A stretch of DNA of 64,000 bases from Crambe crambe (lineage: Eukaryota; Porifera; Demospongiae; Poecilosclerida; Crambeidae). Shown piece after piece: positions 34,901-44,582 of this stretch. Position 1 is the stretch's first letter; each line of letters begins with the position of its first letter. The stretch lies in NCBI GenBank assembly GCA_963924555.1, contig OZ004581.1, positions 4,712,001 to 4,776,000 of the forward strand, read 5' to 3'. The position numbers and the translations under genes are program-made. The notes beneath the pieces are model-generated. The model was not told the origin of the DNA. It searched no databases and was given only the letters and a program-made list of their open reading frames with translations.

Positions 34901-34971
34901 GGGAGATGGAGGAAGATGACATTCCTAATAGTATAGTATACAATGAAGATGTAGCAGCTCTTATATGGTAA
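25935..34971 (+). CDS. L-domain receptor tyrosine kinase-like protein with LMTK-like kinase domain
   Basis: Ten exons with GT-AG borders: 25935-26028, 26117-26908, 28044-28324, 29122-29667, 30028-30197, 30392-30613, 31080-31164, 31263-31390, 31702-31851, 33612-34971. They total 3,828 nt, exactly 1,275 codons plus stop. Order: signal peptide (1-31), ErbB/insulin-receptor-type L domain in the large second exon, Cys-rich segment (299-331), membrane helix (about 347-375), Ser-rich juxtamembrane region, kinase (572-847), and a tail with Pro/Lys repeats, acidic stretches and two Lys-rich NLS-like runs. Kinase motifs: GIGDFG, VVVK (Lys606), DYG (721-723), EDYY (Tyr733-734), PIRWMAPE, NIWSLGVALWE. 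The catalytic loop reads HNDFAARS: HRD Arg is Asn702 and the metal-binding Asn is Ser708, so activity is doubtful. DYG, EDYY and IWSLGV resemble LMTK kinases, which lack an L domain. It is probably a plasma-membrane receptor; ligand unknown. Confidence 0.9.
27431..27911. mobile_element. 481-bp TAGCC-ended element with 9-bp TSD (intron 2)
   Basis: Begins TAGCCTTGTCCCCAGG and ends CCTGGGGATGAGGCTA, flanked by the perfect 9-bp direct repeat AGTCACAAT (27,422-27,430 and 27,912-27,920). Same family as 22,430-23,133. It sits in intron 2 of the receptor-kinase gene. Confidence 0.85.
28501..29053. repeat. 550-bp GGGA/GGAA polypurine tract (intron 3)
   Basis: Almost pure purine on the plus strand, built of GGGA, GGAA and occasional GTGA units, within intron 3 (28,325-29,121) of the receptor-kinase gene. 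It gives long Gly-Arg-Glu ORFs in several frames that are artefacts. Confidence 0.95.
32057..32420. mobile_element. 364-bp fold-back element (intron 9)
   Basis: CATAAGACTGTATAAACT at the left is mirrored by AGTTTATACAGTCTTATG at the right. Arms of about 100 bp include ACCCTTGCTCTACAGGTTCTC and its complement. Half of the element recurs at 44,357-44,545. Located in intron 9 of the receptor-kinase gene. Confidence 0.85.
32780..33090. repeat. Degenerate tandem repeat AGGTTTCCTTATAAGGAATT (intron 9)
   Basis: Words AGGTTTCCTTATAAGG and GAATTGCAAATTGAG recur about eight times with variable spacing. TTCCTTATAAGGAA is itself palindromic. Confidence 0.8.
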
Positions 34972-35332
34972 AAATATTTATAGTTCTAGCCATAGATGAT
35001 TTGTCAGTGATTTTTTTTTTTGTCATCCAATCACGTTAGCTATGTTTGACTAAAAACATTTTCTGCAGTTTTGATAATCATAGCTAGTAGCTATCTATAG
35101 ATTGTGCAGGATGGGGATGTTTGCCAGCCCTCCCATGAGTTTTACCCATTTATCCCTAGCTGTAGCCTCTACTTTGATAACTAGTTCTGAATCAGTAGAA
35201 ACTTTATACCTTGGTTTTGATAGTGCTCTAAGGCTTCAACCAAACATAATACTGAATGTTTCAATTGTAGATAATCTAGCCATATGGCTACATCTCAGCC
35301 TATGGAAGAGAGAAAGAAAGAAACTGGTGCTT

Positions 35333-36154
35333 TTAACTTGGTGAGTTTAAAAATTCTTGTGAAAGAGTTCCGGAAAATACCAATGTTGTGGGACCATTCA
35401 TCCACACTCCATCTTTGCACCACTCCACATCCAGGGAGCCACCATCGAGATGCACCTTGACCTTGCGTTCTGTCAAGCCTTTCCTATGGGCCACCACAAC
35501 TGCAGCACATGCACCAGAACCACAGGCTCTAGTGACACCACACCCCCTTTCCCACACCCGCATGCGAAGAGTACAACTGTCTAAAACCTGTAGAAACTCC
35601 ACATTAGTACATTGTGGGAAAAGAGGATGACATTCTAAATTTGGGCCAACTTCTTCTAGGTTGACGTTTTTTATGCTTTCTACAATGAACACACAATGTG
35701 GGTTTCCCATTCCAACTGCTCCTGGTAAGCCTTCAATGGGCATATTAATGATGTCAACATCTTTAGCAAGAGGAATTTCCTTCCACGTTAATTCAGGTTT
35801 CCCCATATTGATTCTAACCAGTCCATCTCCTCCATCTTTCACCTGCAATAAGCCACGCCCAGTTTTCAGGGTTGCCATGCAACTGCCTTTCTCTTCCATA
35901 ATCAAACGTCCTACACACCTACTAGCATTGCCACAAGCATCTGCTTTGGAGCCATCTCTGTTCCAGATGTCTATAGAAATATCAGCTGCTACAGAATCCG
36001 AGGAATTCATGATAATCATCTGATCAAATCCAACACCACATCGTCTGTCGCCTATTCTTCTTGCTAACTCAGGTATTATGGGACAAATTTTCGACTTACG
36101 TCTATCTAAGATGACAAAATCATTGCCAAGTCCATGCATTTTCAGGAATTCCAT
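35333..36154 (-). CDS. dapF: Diaminopimelate epimerase (bacterial type, probable horizontal transfer)
   Basis: DapF (EC 5.1.1.7) converts LL- to meso-diaminopimelate in bacterial lysine and peptidoglycan synthesis. An uninterrupted 273-codon ORF, the usual family length, starts MEFLKMHGLGNDFVILDRR, the family's N-terminus. Both catalytic cysteine motifs are present: DGSKADACGNASRCVG and GVTRACGSGACAA; MGNPHCVF is also typical. WNRDGSKADACGNASRC, WERGCGVTRACGSG and the LDGGSLDVEW ending recall alphaproteobacterial enzymes. It is intronless and less AT-rich than its surroundings. It lies between animal-type sequence, ends convergently with the receptor-kinase gene 362 bases away, and has the recurrent GGTAAAGGGTC motif 31 bases before its ATG, so it is integrated and probably expressed. 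Animals normally lack this pathway; insect precedents of transferred dapF are known. No other dap gene is in the window. Confidence 0.92.
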   Translation of the reverse strand: MEFLKMHGLGNDFVILDRRKSKICPIIPELARRIGDRRCGVGFDQMIIMNSSDSVAADISIDIWNRDGSKADACGNASRCVGRLIMEEKGSCMATLKTGRGLLQVKDGGDGLVRINMGKPELTWKEIPLAKDVDIINMPIEGLPGAVGMGNPHCVFIVESIKNVNLEEVGPNLECHPLFPQCTNVEFLQVLDSCTLRMRVWERGCGVTRACGSGACAAVVVAHRKGLTERKVKVHLDGGSLDVEWCKDGVWMNGPTTLVFSGTLSQEFLNSPS

Positions 36155-36184
36155 TCCACAGCAAAGTTATACCAACCCAAGGTT

Positions 36185-36231
36185 GGTAAAGGGTCGACCC
36201 ACATACTGGATTTGATAGACGACCCCTTACC
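36185..36231. promoter_or_regulatory. Paired GGTAAAGGGTC motif upstream of dapF
   Basis: GGTAAAGGGTC (36,185-36,195) and a variant GACCCCTTACC (36,221-36,231) form an inverted pair 31-77 bases before the dapF ATG. Candidate core-promoter element, by recurrence. Confidence 0.4.
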
Positions 36232-36239
36232 ATTGAAGA

Positions 36240-36890
36240 TGAGACATGATGGCATAACCTCTGCCCAGCACCATCCTCTCAGTTGTGAGTTGTAAGAGTC
36301 ATCTAATCTAGAGGGAGACTTTTTGATGATCAAAGGCCATGGCTATGTTGAGTGGCTGTGCTGATAGAAATACAATGGGTAGGGAGATAATTACATTGAC
36401 ATTTTCTTGGTAGCCACAGAAATAATTTCAAACCTGGGTAACACTTCAATTCGTACCTGCAGGTATTCGTACCATGGAAAGACTGGGTGATACACCTTTT
36501 GATTTGTACCCACATGCACCTTTACTACTCCCATATTCTAGATTAATATGTCTATTGAAGTTCATCTGTGCACCTAACACATTACTCATTTTCAGGTATG
36601 CACGGGTAAAACCTCGTGTTAAAGCAGAGCAATTCAGTGGCAACATACTGTATTTCCACGATCACTGATTATTCAAAATTATAATATTACATTAGCTAGC
36701 TCTATACTATACTGTATCTCTTCTCTAGATCTTGGTCTCTTCTGGATTCTAGATTCACCGATCCAGACCATCTATGGGTATCTTCCAGCAGAATCCAAGT
36801 ACTGCTAATGTTGTGCCATGGAGCTGGCCAGTAGTTTATTACTGAATTTCTGCACATAGATGAACTCCTGTATTTATGTATACATACAAC
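36240..36890. other. Intergenic, nothing recognised
   Basis: Short ORFs on both strands with no protein-like character. No repeat pair found. Confidence 0.5.
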
Positions 36891-37030
36891 CATTGATAAG
36901 AGGTTAAGAGAGGAACAAATGAAGGGAAAACATTTCTTTGAAATGAAAAAAAAAAGAGAAAAAAAGTGTAGGAATGACCATTGCTCAAAAGAAAGTAAGT
37001 AAACAAAGGTAAGGAATCCAGGGCTGTCCT
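36890..37030. repeat. Half copy of ACAAGTGAG-type fold-back
   Basis: GGAACAAATGAAGGGAAAAC, then AGGAATGACCATTGCTCAAA and AAGTAAGTAAACAAAGG match one arm of the 42,841 fold-back in diverged form. No second arm is seen. Confidence 0.55.
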
Positions 37031-37841
37031 CAGAGCATGTTACTATAATAACTTAGACTAAAGTAGAAAGACTTCAAATCAAGCTCTAAAGCTAGCTATA
37101 GTCTCGTAAACAGAGAGAATCCAGCAGCAGTGGTAAGGTAGGCTTTTAAGTTTATGCGATTGGTATAATGAACCAACAACTAAGTTATTTTCACTACCTC
37201 TTCGATACCTTAGCTCTAGTTAGTTCAAAACTAAGCCCATCCACACTGCACTGTACTGACCGATGATCTCACGTGCGATTGATTATGTGCATGCACAGGT
37301 CTCATGGTTCCTTTCAGGGGGGGCAGGAGTAGTATAATGAAATTGACATTGTTACTAGCTATACAACTAGCCTTCTACTCTTCCTATTCCACATATAATG
37401 AAGCACGGCTGAGCCTCCAGCCATTTTGACAAGCAGGGAATAGGTACCAGCTCTAAAGGTAACTTTTATAGGCATAAACCTTTAGAGCTGGTATAGCTTC
37501 CTCTGTACACACATTGATAGGTGCAGGTAATGCATCCATTAACAATACATAAGTAGGCATGAAAGGGTGTGGTCAGGCCAAAAATTTTCCGTGTGCAAGT
37601 GCACGAATGGTGTTTTTGTTCTGAATAGCTTATGGCTTTGGCTTAACTGTGACGTATTCTACTTTACTATTGATAGCAGGAGTCACTAGCAAATATTTCT
37701 CCACCATTTTACATGCAGTGTGGGTGTGCATGAGGGGCGTGGCCACAGGCGAGACACTATGGCTCAATATGGAAGCATCATTTCAGCAGGCTAGCTATTT
37801 ATTTTGGATAGCATACACTCTTACAAAGAAAAACGGATAGA

Positions 37842-38110
37842 AACAAGCGAGAACAAAAAATTTCTTCGAAAGGAAAAAAATGTTTCAAAGAAATAAAGTT
37901 TAGGGATGACCATTGCTCAAAAAAGTAAGCAAACAAGGGTAGAAAGTCTTGTTCTGTATATCCAGCCAACAATCCCTACATAAACGGATAGTAAAAGATC
38001 AGCCTCTAAGTGCCGCTCTAAGAGATGGCCATAACAATTGTGATAACTATACAGTACGTCAACTACTATTGTCATTATTATGAGTCATTTTTAAAAGTCA
38101 ACTTTGAAGT
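37842..38110. repeat. Half copy of ACAAGTGAG-type fold-back
   Basis: One arm of the 42,841 family: AAACAAGCGAGAACAAAAAA, TTTAGGGATGACCATTGCTC, TTCTGTATATCCAGCCAACA, CAATCCCTACAT. The following AAGATCAGCCTCTAAGTGCC recurs at 44,233. Confidence 0.65.
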
Positions 38111-38850
38111 GTTCTCTGGCAGGGGAGTGCAGTTGATAGAAATTTTAATTTTGCATGACTCGCTATCCCCACATGCTAATACACTCCCTGATTGTAAATA
38201 TAGTAATTCGGTACTCTCTGATTGGCTACATTGAGTGGGTGTTGATGCAACCACAATGCATTTAATCACATGAGGGTTTGCACTTCATTGAATAAGTGTT
38301 CTATATTACAGGAAATGTTCTATACTGTTCTGCTCGATTTTCCCCCTTCCTGCCTCGATTTACTCCTCGAACAAAGAATCTTCCGTGATGTGATGCCTAA
38401 ACTCACTTGGATGGGACAAAGTTACTACAAAGGTGTTACCACTCTATATCGAGTGGAGTATCTGCAGTACAACTGCCTTTTACACTTGATCCAATTTCGC
38501 CTTACTGTGTATATGAGATTTTTATCCAAGATTTTTAGCTGAAAAGTGGGATCGCAACAGGTCTGTTCTGATTGGAAATCCTGCCATTTATAAGTCATGG
38601 TTTCAGTGGTACATAATGTACCAGCTTGCAAAGATAGAGCATGGACTTGGCCATACTGAATCTCTGTTTGTATTGTACAAATAACAATTAACTGAATACT
38701 TTTGTAATGATTGTTGTTTTTAAACTTTAATCACCATTGCACCTATCATAGTATACATTATTTTCACAATTTATTATAAATCATCGACTCGTAGTTACCA
38801 TTATTTTCAATATCTATTTCATCTTAATTTATTCGTCAAGACGGATTAAT

Positions 38851-40150
38851 ATGACTTGGAACCCACAGGTCATAGGAAACATTTTCTTGGAGCTCAATTT
38901 TTGTGTGAGGCCTGTTGATGTCTTCACAGGGATAAAAGCCACAGATGAGCAGGTTCACGACTTGCTTCATGCCAGGGTAATTGGAAAGCAAGCATATATT
39001 AATTACATCACGCACCATATACTGCAGATCCCTAGTATAAGCAAGCCAGCAGTACATCGCAAGAGACTACTGACATTGGCACCACTGAAGACTAAAACAT
39101 CACAGAAGGAAAAGGAGGAGAAAGAGACCAACAAATTATTGAGAAGATTGGCTTGGTGTAACCAGATAGGACAACAGTATGATGAGAGCGAAGAACAGTA
39201 CTCCTTGCTTCCAAGGGAGGTTGATGGCAGTCTACGCACAGACTCTAAAAGCAAGTGGACAGAAAAGCTCCAGTCTCTCTATACAATGTACCCAATACAA
39301 CACAATTTTCATTATCCTTATCTCAAGTGGCAATTGTTGATGCCAGGTTTGCCATTAATGTCACCCCTTTGTGGCAACACCAGAATATCCAGCACCATGC
39401 AGACTTCTTTTTTCAACAATTTGTAGCAGTGCATTACAGAAGAGGAACAAATGAAGTTCATTTCATCTTTGATAATCCATTACAACCCTGGTTACAACCA
39501 TACAACCTGGTTACAACCCTAAGCGTTTTGAACACAATAGATGATATGGCACTTCACCACAAAAGCAACATGCTAACATTCTCAACTTAACACCAGAAAT
39601 AGTGATTCCAACGCCTTGGAGGGATTACATGGACTGCAAGCACTGTAGTTGAGGTATTAGGGATGGTTTATTTGAAAATGGACAATACCACCTTAGGGGA
39701 GATCAGAAACTGATTTTGGCAGGCTGTTTCACAAGAGGATGCCTCGCAACACTAGAGTGCATACATCAATTCCAATGCAACGCTAAGGAATCAGATATGC
39801 GAATCTGGAGGCATGCTACATTAACAAATCACTGGCAGATTCTCATACATAACCGATCACATGACCCCCCCCCCCCCAAGTATGTAGACATCCATGTGCT
39901 CATAAGCCTACTAACATGACCCCGACTTAGCATCCCTTCCTCAGGACCATCTTCCAACATTATGGCACAGCTATATAACCACTGGATGTGACTCGTACAT
40001 GTTAGGAATCATTTCTTTCAGCATGCAGACTTCATAACAGGTGTGTCATCCAAAGGCTCTCTTTCACAAACCAAATCTCCAAAGATGAAAGCTGGCTTCT
40101 TGAGATTGGTAGGAACAGCTTACTAAAAAAATTTGGCTACAGTGGTGAGC
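38851..40150 (+). pseudogene. Decayed ORF of unknown, probably element-borne family
   Basis: The first frame (38,851 to about 39,310) reads TWNPQVIGNIFLELNFCVRP and a KEKEEKETNKLLRRLAW coiled region. A second frame (39,315-39,590) continues VAIVDARFAINVTPLW, HYRRGTNEVHFIFDNP. A third gives IVIPTPWRDYMDCKHCS (39,600-39,650), LILAGCFTRG and CNAKESDMRIWRHA (39,715-39,820). 39,990-40,130 gives HADFITGVSSKGSLSQT and AGFLRLVGTAY. This succession recalls an uncharacterised protein repeatedly predicted in sponge, cnidarian and mollusc genomes, but I cannot name the family. The Asp-rich pieces could be PIN/FEN-like nuclease motifs, which is speculation. At least four frame changes and several stops mark it as dead. 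Confidence 0.55.
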
Positions 40151-40346
40151 AAGTTACAATTTGAGGCTCCAAACCAGCTCCTAAACAGCATAGATCCAAG
40201 AAAGATCCAAGAAAGGCACAAAAAATGATACATAAATATCAAAAGAATGACCAGTGAGGAGCAAAGGCCACCAACAATAACATCATTGTGGAGATACTGG
40301 ATGAGATCATGCTGGATGAGATGCAGGCAAAGAGTACCTCAGCAGA

Positions 40347-40702
40347 TTAGCCTCGTCCCCAGGCTCTATTGAAAATAGAGCACCAAACAATAAAACCAGC
40401 CTAAAGACAGTCTATTGGAGCACAAGTACTGCAGTAGCAAATGATATGGAAAAACTGGACAAAAACAATAAAGAAAAGGAAAAAGGAATCTCACTCAGTA
40501 AACTTTCAGGTTATTGCCTGTATACTACACGTATGTACAAACAATTGATACCAGGCTCAGATTATTTTTTCAATGAATAAACATCCATTTACAGAAAGTA
40601 TACGAGGAATATACGGAAGGCTCAGAATTCTGAGGCTAACGTGAACAACTGATACCAGGCTCTCTTAGACAGGTTGAAAACGAGTGCCTGGGGCCAAGGC
40701 TA
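40347..40702. mobile_element. 356-bp TAGCCTCG-ended element with 9-bp TSD
   Basis: Begins TTAGCCTCGTCCCCAGGC and ends GTGCCTGGGGCCAAGGCTA (imperfect inverted repeats), flanked by the perfect 9-bp direct repeat CTCAGCAGA (40,338-40,346 and 40,703-40,711). Same family as 22,430-23,133. Confidence 0.8.
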
Positions 40703-41039
40703 CTCAGCAGAGGACTAGCTACACCAGAAGAGCAGGGCTGGCTCAAAAATAAAGATGGCTACTCAATATTGAGGTTCAAAGAAATATTCGAAAACACTCG
40801 ACTTTTTCAGTAAGCAAAAGTGGCTCACTGCCAACAAAGCAGTGCGGTTGTGTGAAAAATGGGAGACAACGTGGTGCTAGCTGTGAATGTAGGGCTGCAC
40901 AAACCTTCACCTAACAGATCCACAAGAGGAGGAAGAAGAGAAATGAGACAAGGAAGAAGATATTGAAACAGAAAGTGATGAGGAGAGAATAGAGACCAAG
41001 TAGTTTGCATGGATTTATACTACCGAACCAATCTGCTCT

Positions 41040-42010
41040 GCGTTAATGCTTAACCACTCATTTACTCAACCTATAACCTTATGCATATGCACTCACTCTC
41101 GGCAAATCATCAAACCCTCAAAGTCGTCCAACCAATCAACCATGTCAGCAGTCACACTTACAACCAATCAGCAATCCCTCTCTCGCTCTCAACCAATTGA
41201 CAAATAATTATTTATTGCTACTCCCAACCAATCATGCTCAGTTATCTCTCAACCACTCAGCAGTAACTTACGTCTCTCACTCTCAACCAATCTATAATTA
41301 TCATTAGCAGTCACCAATCTGTTCTCCTCTCAACCAATTGGCAGTCACCCAATTATCTCACACCTCTCAGCCAACCAATACAAAGTTCATGTCTCTCACT
41401 CTTGATCAATTTATATCATCAGCAGTAACCTCTCAACCAATCAGCAGTCACCCTCAATCCAACTCTCAACCAATTGGCCAATCAATCATGGTAACAGTCA
41501 CCCTCAGTGATCTCTTAACCAATCAGCAGTCATTTACGTCTTGCTCTCAACCACTACGTAGCTCAACAAGCCCTCAAAGATCTCAATCATCAGCAGTCAC
41601 AATCTGTTTTCTCTCAATCAATTAGCAGTTGGTAACAGTCACCCAAATATCTTGCATATCTCTTGCTCTCAACCAATCCACAAACTAACCAGTCATGGTA
41701 ACCAAAACTTTAACCCTCTCTCGCTCTCAATCAATCAAGTAACAGTCACAAAAATCTCATATCTCTCTCTCTCTCAACCAATCAACCAGTCAAGAGACAT
41801 GCAATCAGCAACCAATCAGCAGTCACCTTCAATCCCTTTCTAACTCTCAACCAACCAGTCATGGTAACAGTCACCCTCAGATAAATCAGCAGTCACTCAT
41901 GTCTCTGTTACTAGCTCAACAAGCCCTCACAGATTTGTCACTCTCAATCATCAGCAGTTACAAATACTTTCTATTCTTGAACCCTCACAGATGTCTACTC
42001 AACAGTTTAC
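41040..42010. repeat. Degenerate satellite of CTCTCAACCAATCAGCAGTCAC units
   Basis: About 1 kb built from variants of CTCTCAACCAATCAGCAGTC with intervening CACCCTCAA words. Unit lengths vary (roughly 20-60 bp) and many units carry CCAATCA. Short ORFs here are repeat translations. No gene is seen. Confidence 0.85.
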
Positions 42011-42840
42011 AAACATGTTCATTTGTCATCACCATGATGCCCTACAGTTACTCTCACAACAAATAGCACCTCAACATTGTTGTACATAATTCTCTACACA
42101 CCATATCTATGCATTATCACTGTACCTTTTCATTTCAGCTGTCTTAAAAAGTGGCACTCTCCCCTTTTGGCATCCTATGGTATGATGCACTGAATAATGA
42201 TCTATGTAATAACCTAGGAACCAGTCGTGTCTGACTTACAGTTCTCTGTTGAACCTTCGAAATACACCGCGGTACCGAAAGCTGGAACTCCACGTGGCGC
42301 CGGCGGCCTTATTGACTTCATACCTGCCTTCTGCCAGATTTCTTGAACTCAAATAGCAAAATAAAGGTAGACTGATCTTATAGCAGTGAAGTTAATACAT
42401 TTTTGCTAGCTATTGGTCAAAATTCTGGCTGTAGTGAGTGAAGTCTACTGCTGACTCAGCGCGCGCCATCTCATAACGTAATACAGTTGCGGTCCCTTAT
42501 AATCAGCTGGTACTCCTGGATATTAGCTAAGTGAATCTTTCAGTGTGAGCAGCTGCAAAGAGCAATTAGGAAAAGAGAGAAGATAACAGTAGTGCTACAG
42601 ACAAGAGACATTGTTTATATCGCCAGCCTCTGGACAAGACAAGAGTAACTGTATATACTGCAGAAAGCAGGATGGAGATCTCAGGACTCTTGTGTGAGAA
42701 GAATAATCACAGATCTGCATTGGTGGCCAGGATTGAAGGTACCTAATACCTAATGGCGTGCGAGACCACTCTGGCTCCTGCATCAAATGTAAATCTATTT
42801 TTACAGGTCTACATACATAATTATGCCTGTGCTTAGTCTT
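42010..42840. other. Intergenic, possible CpG-rich promoter
   Basis: Mostly featureless. A GC-rich patch at 42,262-42,312 (ACCGCGGTACCG, CACGTGGCGCCGGCGGCC) stands out from the AT-rich background, but no credible exon follows it. Confidence 0.3.
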
Positions 42841-43131
42841 ACAAGTAAGGGAAAAAGCATTTCGTGAAATGAAAAAAGATGTAGGGATGACCACTGCTCA
42901 AAAAAGTAAGGAAACAAGAAGGATGGAATCTTTGTTCTGTATATCCAGCCAACAATCCCTACATATACGTCGGGTAGCTTCAGATTATAGTGTAGTAATG
43001 TACATATATGTAGGGATTGTTGGCTGGATATACAGAACAAAGATTCCATCCTTCTTGTTTCCTTACTTTTTTGAGCAGTGGTCATCCCTACATCTTTTTT
43101 CATTTCACGAAATGCTTTTTCCCTTACTTGT
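42841..43131. mobile_element. 291-bp fold-back element with identical arms
   Basis: Two arms of about 125 bp (42,841-42,966 and 43,006-43,131) read the same on opposite strands with no mismatch that I could find: ACAAGTAAGGGAAAAAGC, GATGTAGGGATGACCACTGC, CAGCCAACAATCCCTACAT. The loop is about 38 bp. Identity of the arms suggests a very recent insertion or gene conversion. It produces mirror-image ORFs on both strands, which are not genes. Confidence 0.95.
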
Positions 43132-43670
43132 TCCTGGTCTTTTTTCCTCTCTTTTATGGTTTTAGCTATGTATAGAGTTCATTCTTCTATGTGTATGCAG
43201 GGACAGATGAAAGAAGAATAGTTCTCCAATAGCATACCAGCCCAATCATTATCAACGAGTCAAGGTGGAGGTAGAAGATGCTGAAATAGAGTCTACCTTG
43301 TTGAATCTAAATCCCCGAGTCGATACAGTAGTCTATCATCATCATCATTATTCTAGCTACATATACCTATACCTAGGACCTAGCTAGCTAGCTAGCTAGC
43401 TAGAGGCAGCTGAGTAATATTATAATTTCGAATAATTGGATATCAAATATATGTGCATGCGTATTATAGAAAAGATGGCTTCCTAATTGAATTAGTCGAG
43501 TGCTGTGCTCCTTAGTGTCTCCTTTTTCATCGACTCTTTCGAGGATCAACGAGTAGAAAAGATCGTAGTTCATAGAATTTGGAGTGGATTTGTCCAGAAA
43601 TCATAGCTGTAGCTTGAGTGGTTCGAGAGATATGGTTGTCTAAGAAGAATAATAATAAGAATAATAATAA

Positions 43671-43928
43671 CAAGTGAGTGCAAAAAATTTCTTCTAAATA
43701 AAAAGGTTAAGTAGGGATAGCCTAAAATCTAGCTGGGCTATATAATGTACTGCAGCCTCGTATGAATACAATCCCTACATTTACATCCACTACCTATAGC
43801 TAGCTATAGCAGTTGTAAAAGTAGGGATTGTTTTCATACGAGGCTGCAGTACATTATATAGCCCAGCTAGATTTTAGGCTATCCCTACTTAACCTTTTTA
43901 TTTAGAAGAAATTTTTTGCACTCACTTG
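43671..43928. mobile_element. 258-bp fold-back element, near-identical arms
   Basis: Arms of about 105 bp with about one mismatch: CAAGTGAGTGCAAAAAATTT, GGTTAAGTAGGGATAGCC, ACTGCAGCCTCGTATGAA. Terminal words CAAGTGAG and AAAATTTCTTCTAAAT are shared with the fold-backs at 16,683 and 37,842. Confidence 0.95.
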
Positions 43929-44319
43929 TTTCTATCCTTTTTTCTTAGTTCTTGAAGTTGAATATTAGTTTGTGTATGTATAAAAGAATTGAGGGCGAGC
44001 ACTGTAATTCAGCAAGGAGTGACTGGAACATCATCAGATAAGAATAAATAGCTAGCTAAACGATTAAACTGAAGACCTAGCTAAGCTTAGCTAGCTAAAC
44101 TTAAGAAGCTTACGTGGCTCCGCCCATAACCCCGCCCCCTAACGACATACGCTTCAAAATGGCGTCGAAAGATTAGCTAGTGTTCCGAGTGCTCGAATAG
44201 TGAAGTAGAGCCTTAGTCAAAACTAATAGCAAAAGATCAGCCTCTAGGTGCCGCTCTAACAGATGGCCAAAGCAGAATTTTGATGACTATAGCCAGTAAG
44301 TCGGTACGTCGATCTTATT

Positions 44320-44323
44320 ATCC

Positions 44324-44352
<29 letters not shown>
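44320..44352. repeat. (TTA)n microsatellite
   Basis: Pure ATT/TTA repeat of about 30 bases. Confidence 0.9.
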
Positions 44353-44355
<3 letters not shown>

Positions 44356-44356
44356 A

Positions 44357-44582
44357 AGAAATTGAACAAAAGTCAATTTTAGACATCGTTTTTTTCTCAT
44401 GTTAGCGAATGAATTTTTGGTTTTTGAACATTCTCCTCTCTTCTTTGTAGATGTAATAATTCACTGTAGCCTTCTGAGAACCTGTAGAGTAAGGGTAGAA
44501 GAGAAAGAAGAGTTTTTAGTTTATACAGTCTTATGACCTTTGACCCGCCATCCCTACTTAGAGAGTGCTAGCGCACTCTCTG
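44357..44582. repeat. Right half of the 32,057-type fold-back
   Basis: GAACAAAAGTCAATTTTAG to CATAAGACTGTATAAAC-complement matches the right half of the 32,057-32,420 element. It is followed by ATCCCTACTTAGAGAGTGCTA, a hairpin (AGAGAGTGC/GCACTCTCT) repeated at 44,806-44,840. Confidence 0.7.

Noticed and set aside
35388-36023. Plus-strand ORFs over the dapF region
   Set aside because: Shadows of the minus-strand dapF gene in other frames.
35333-36154. dapF as bacterial contamination
   Set aside because: The flanks on both sides are animal-type sequence within the same contig, and a host-type motif precedes it. Contamination cannot be fully excluded without reads.
41040-42010. CRISPR-like array
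   Set aside because: Units vary in length and sequence, there are no unique spacers, and the locus is eukaryotic.
42801-43165. Two overlapping ORFs with the same protein start on opposite strands
   Set aside because: The identical readings arise from the two arms of the perfect fold-back element, not from genes.
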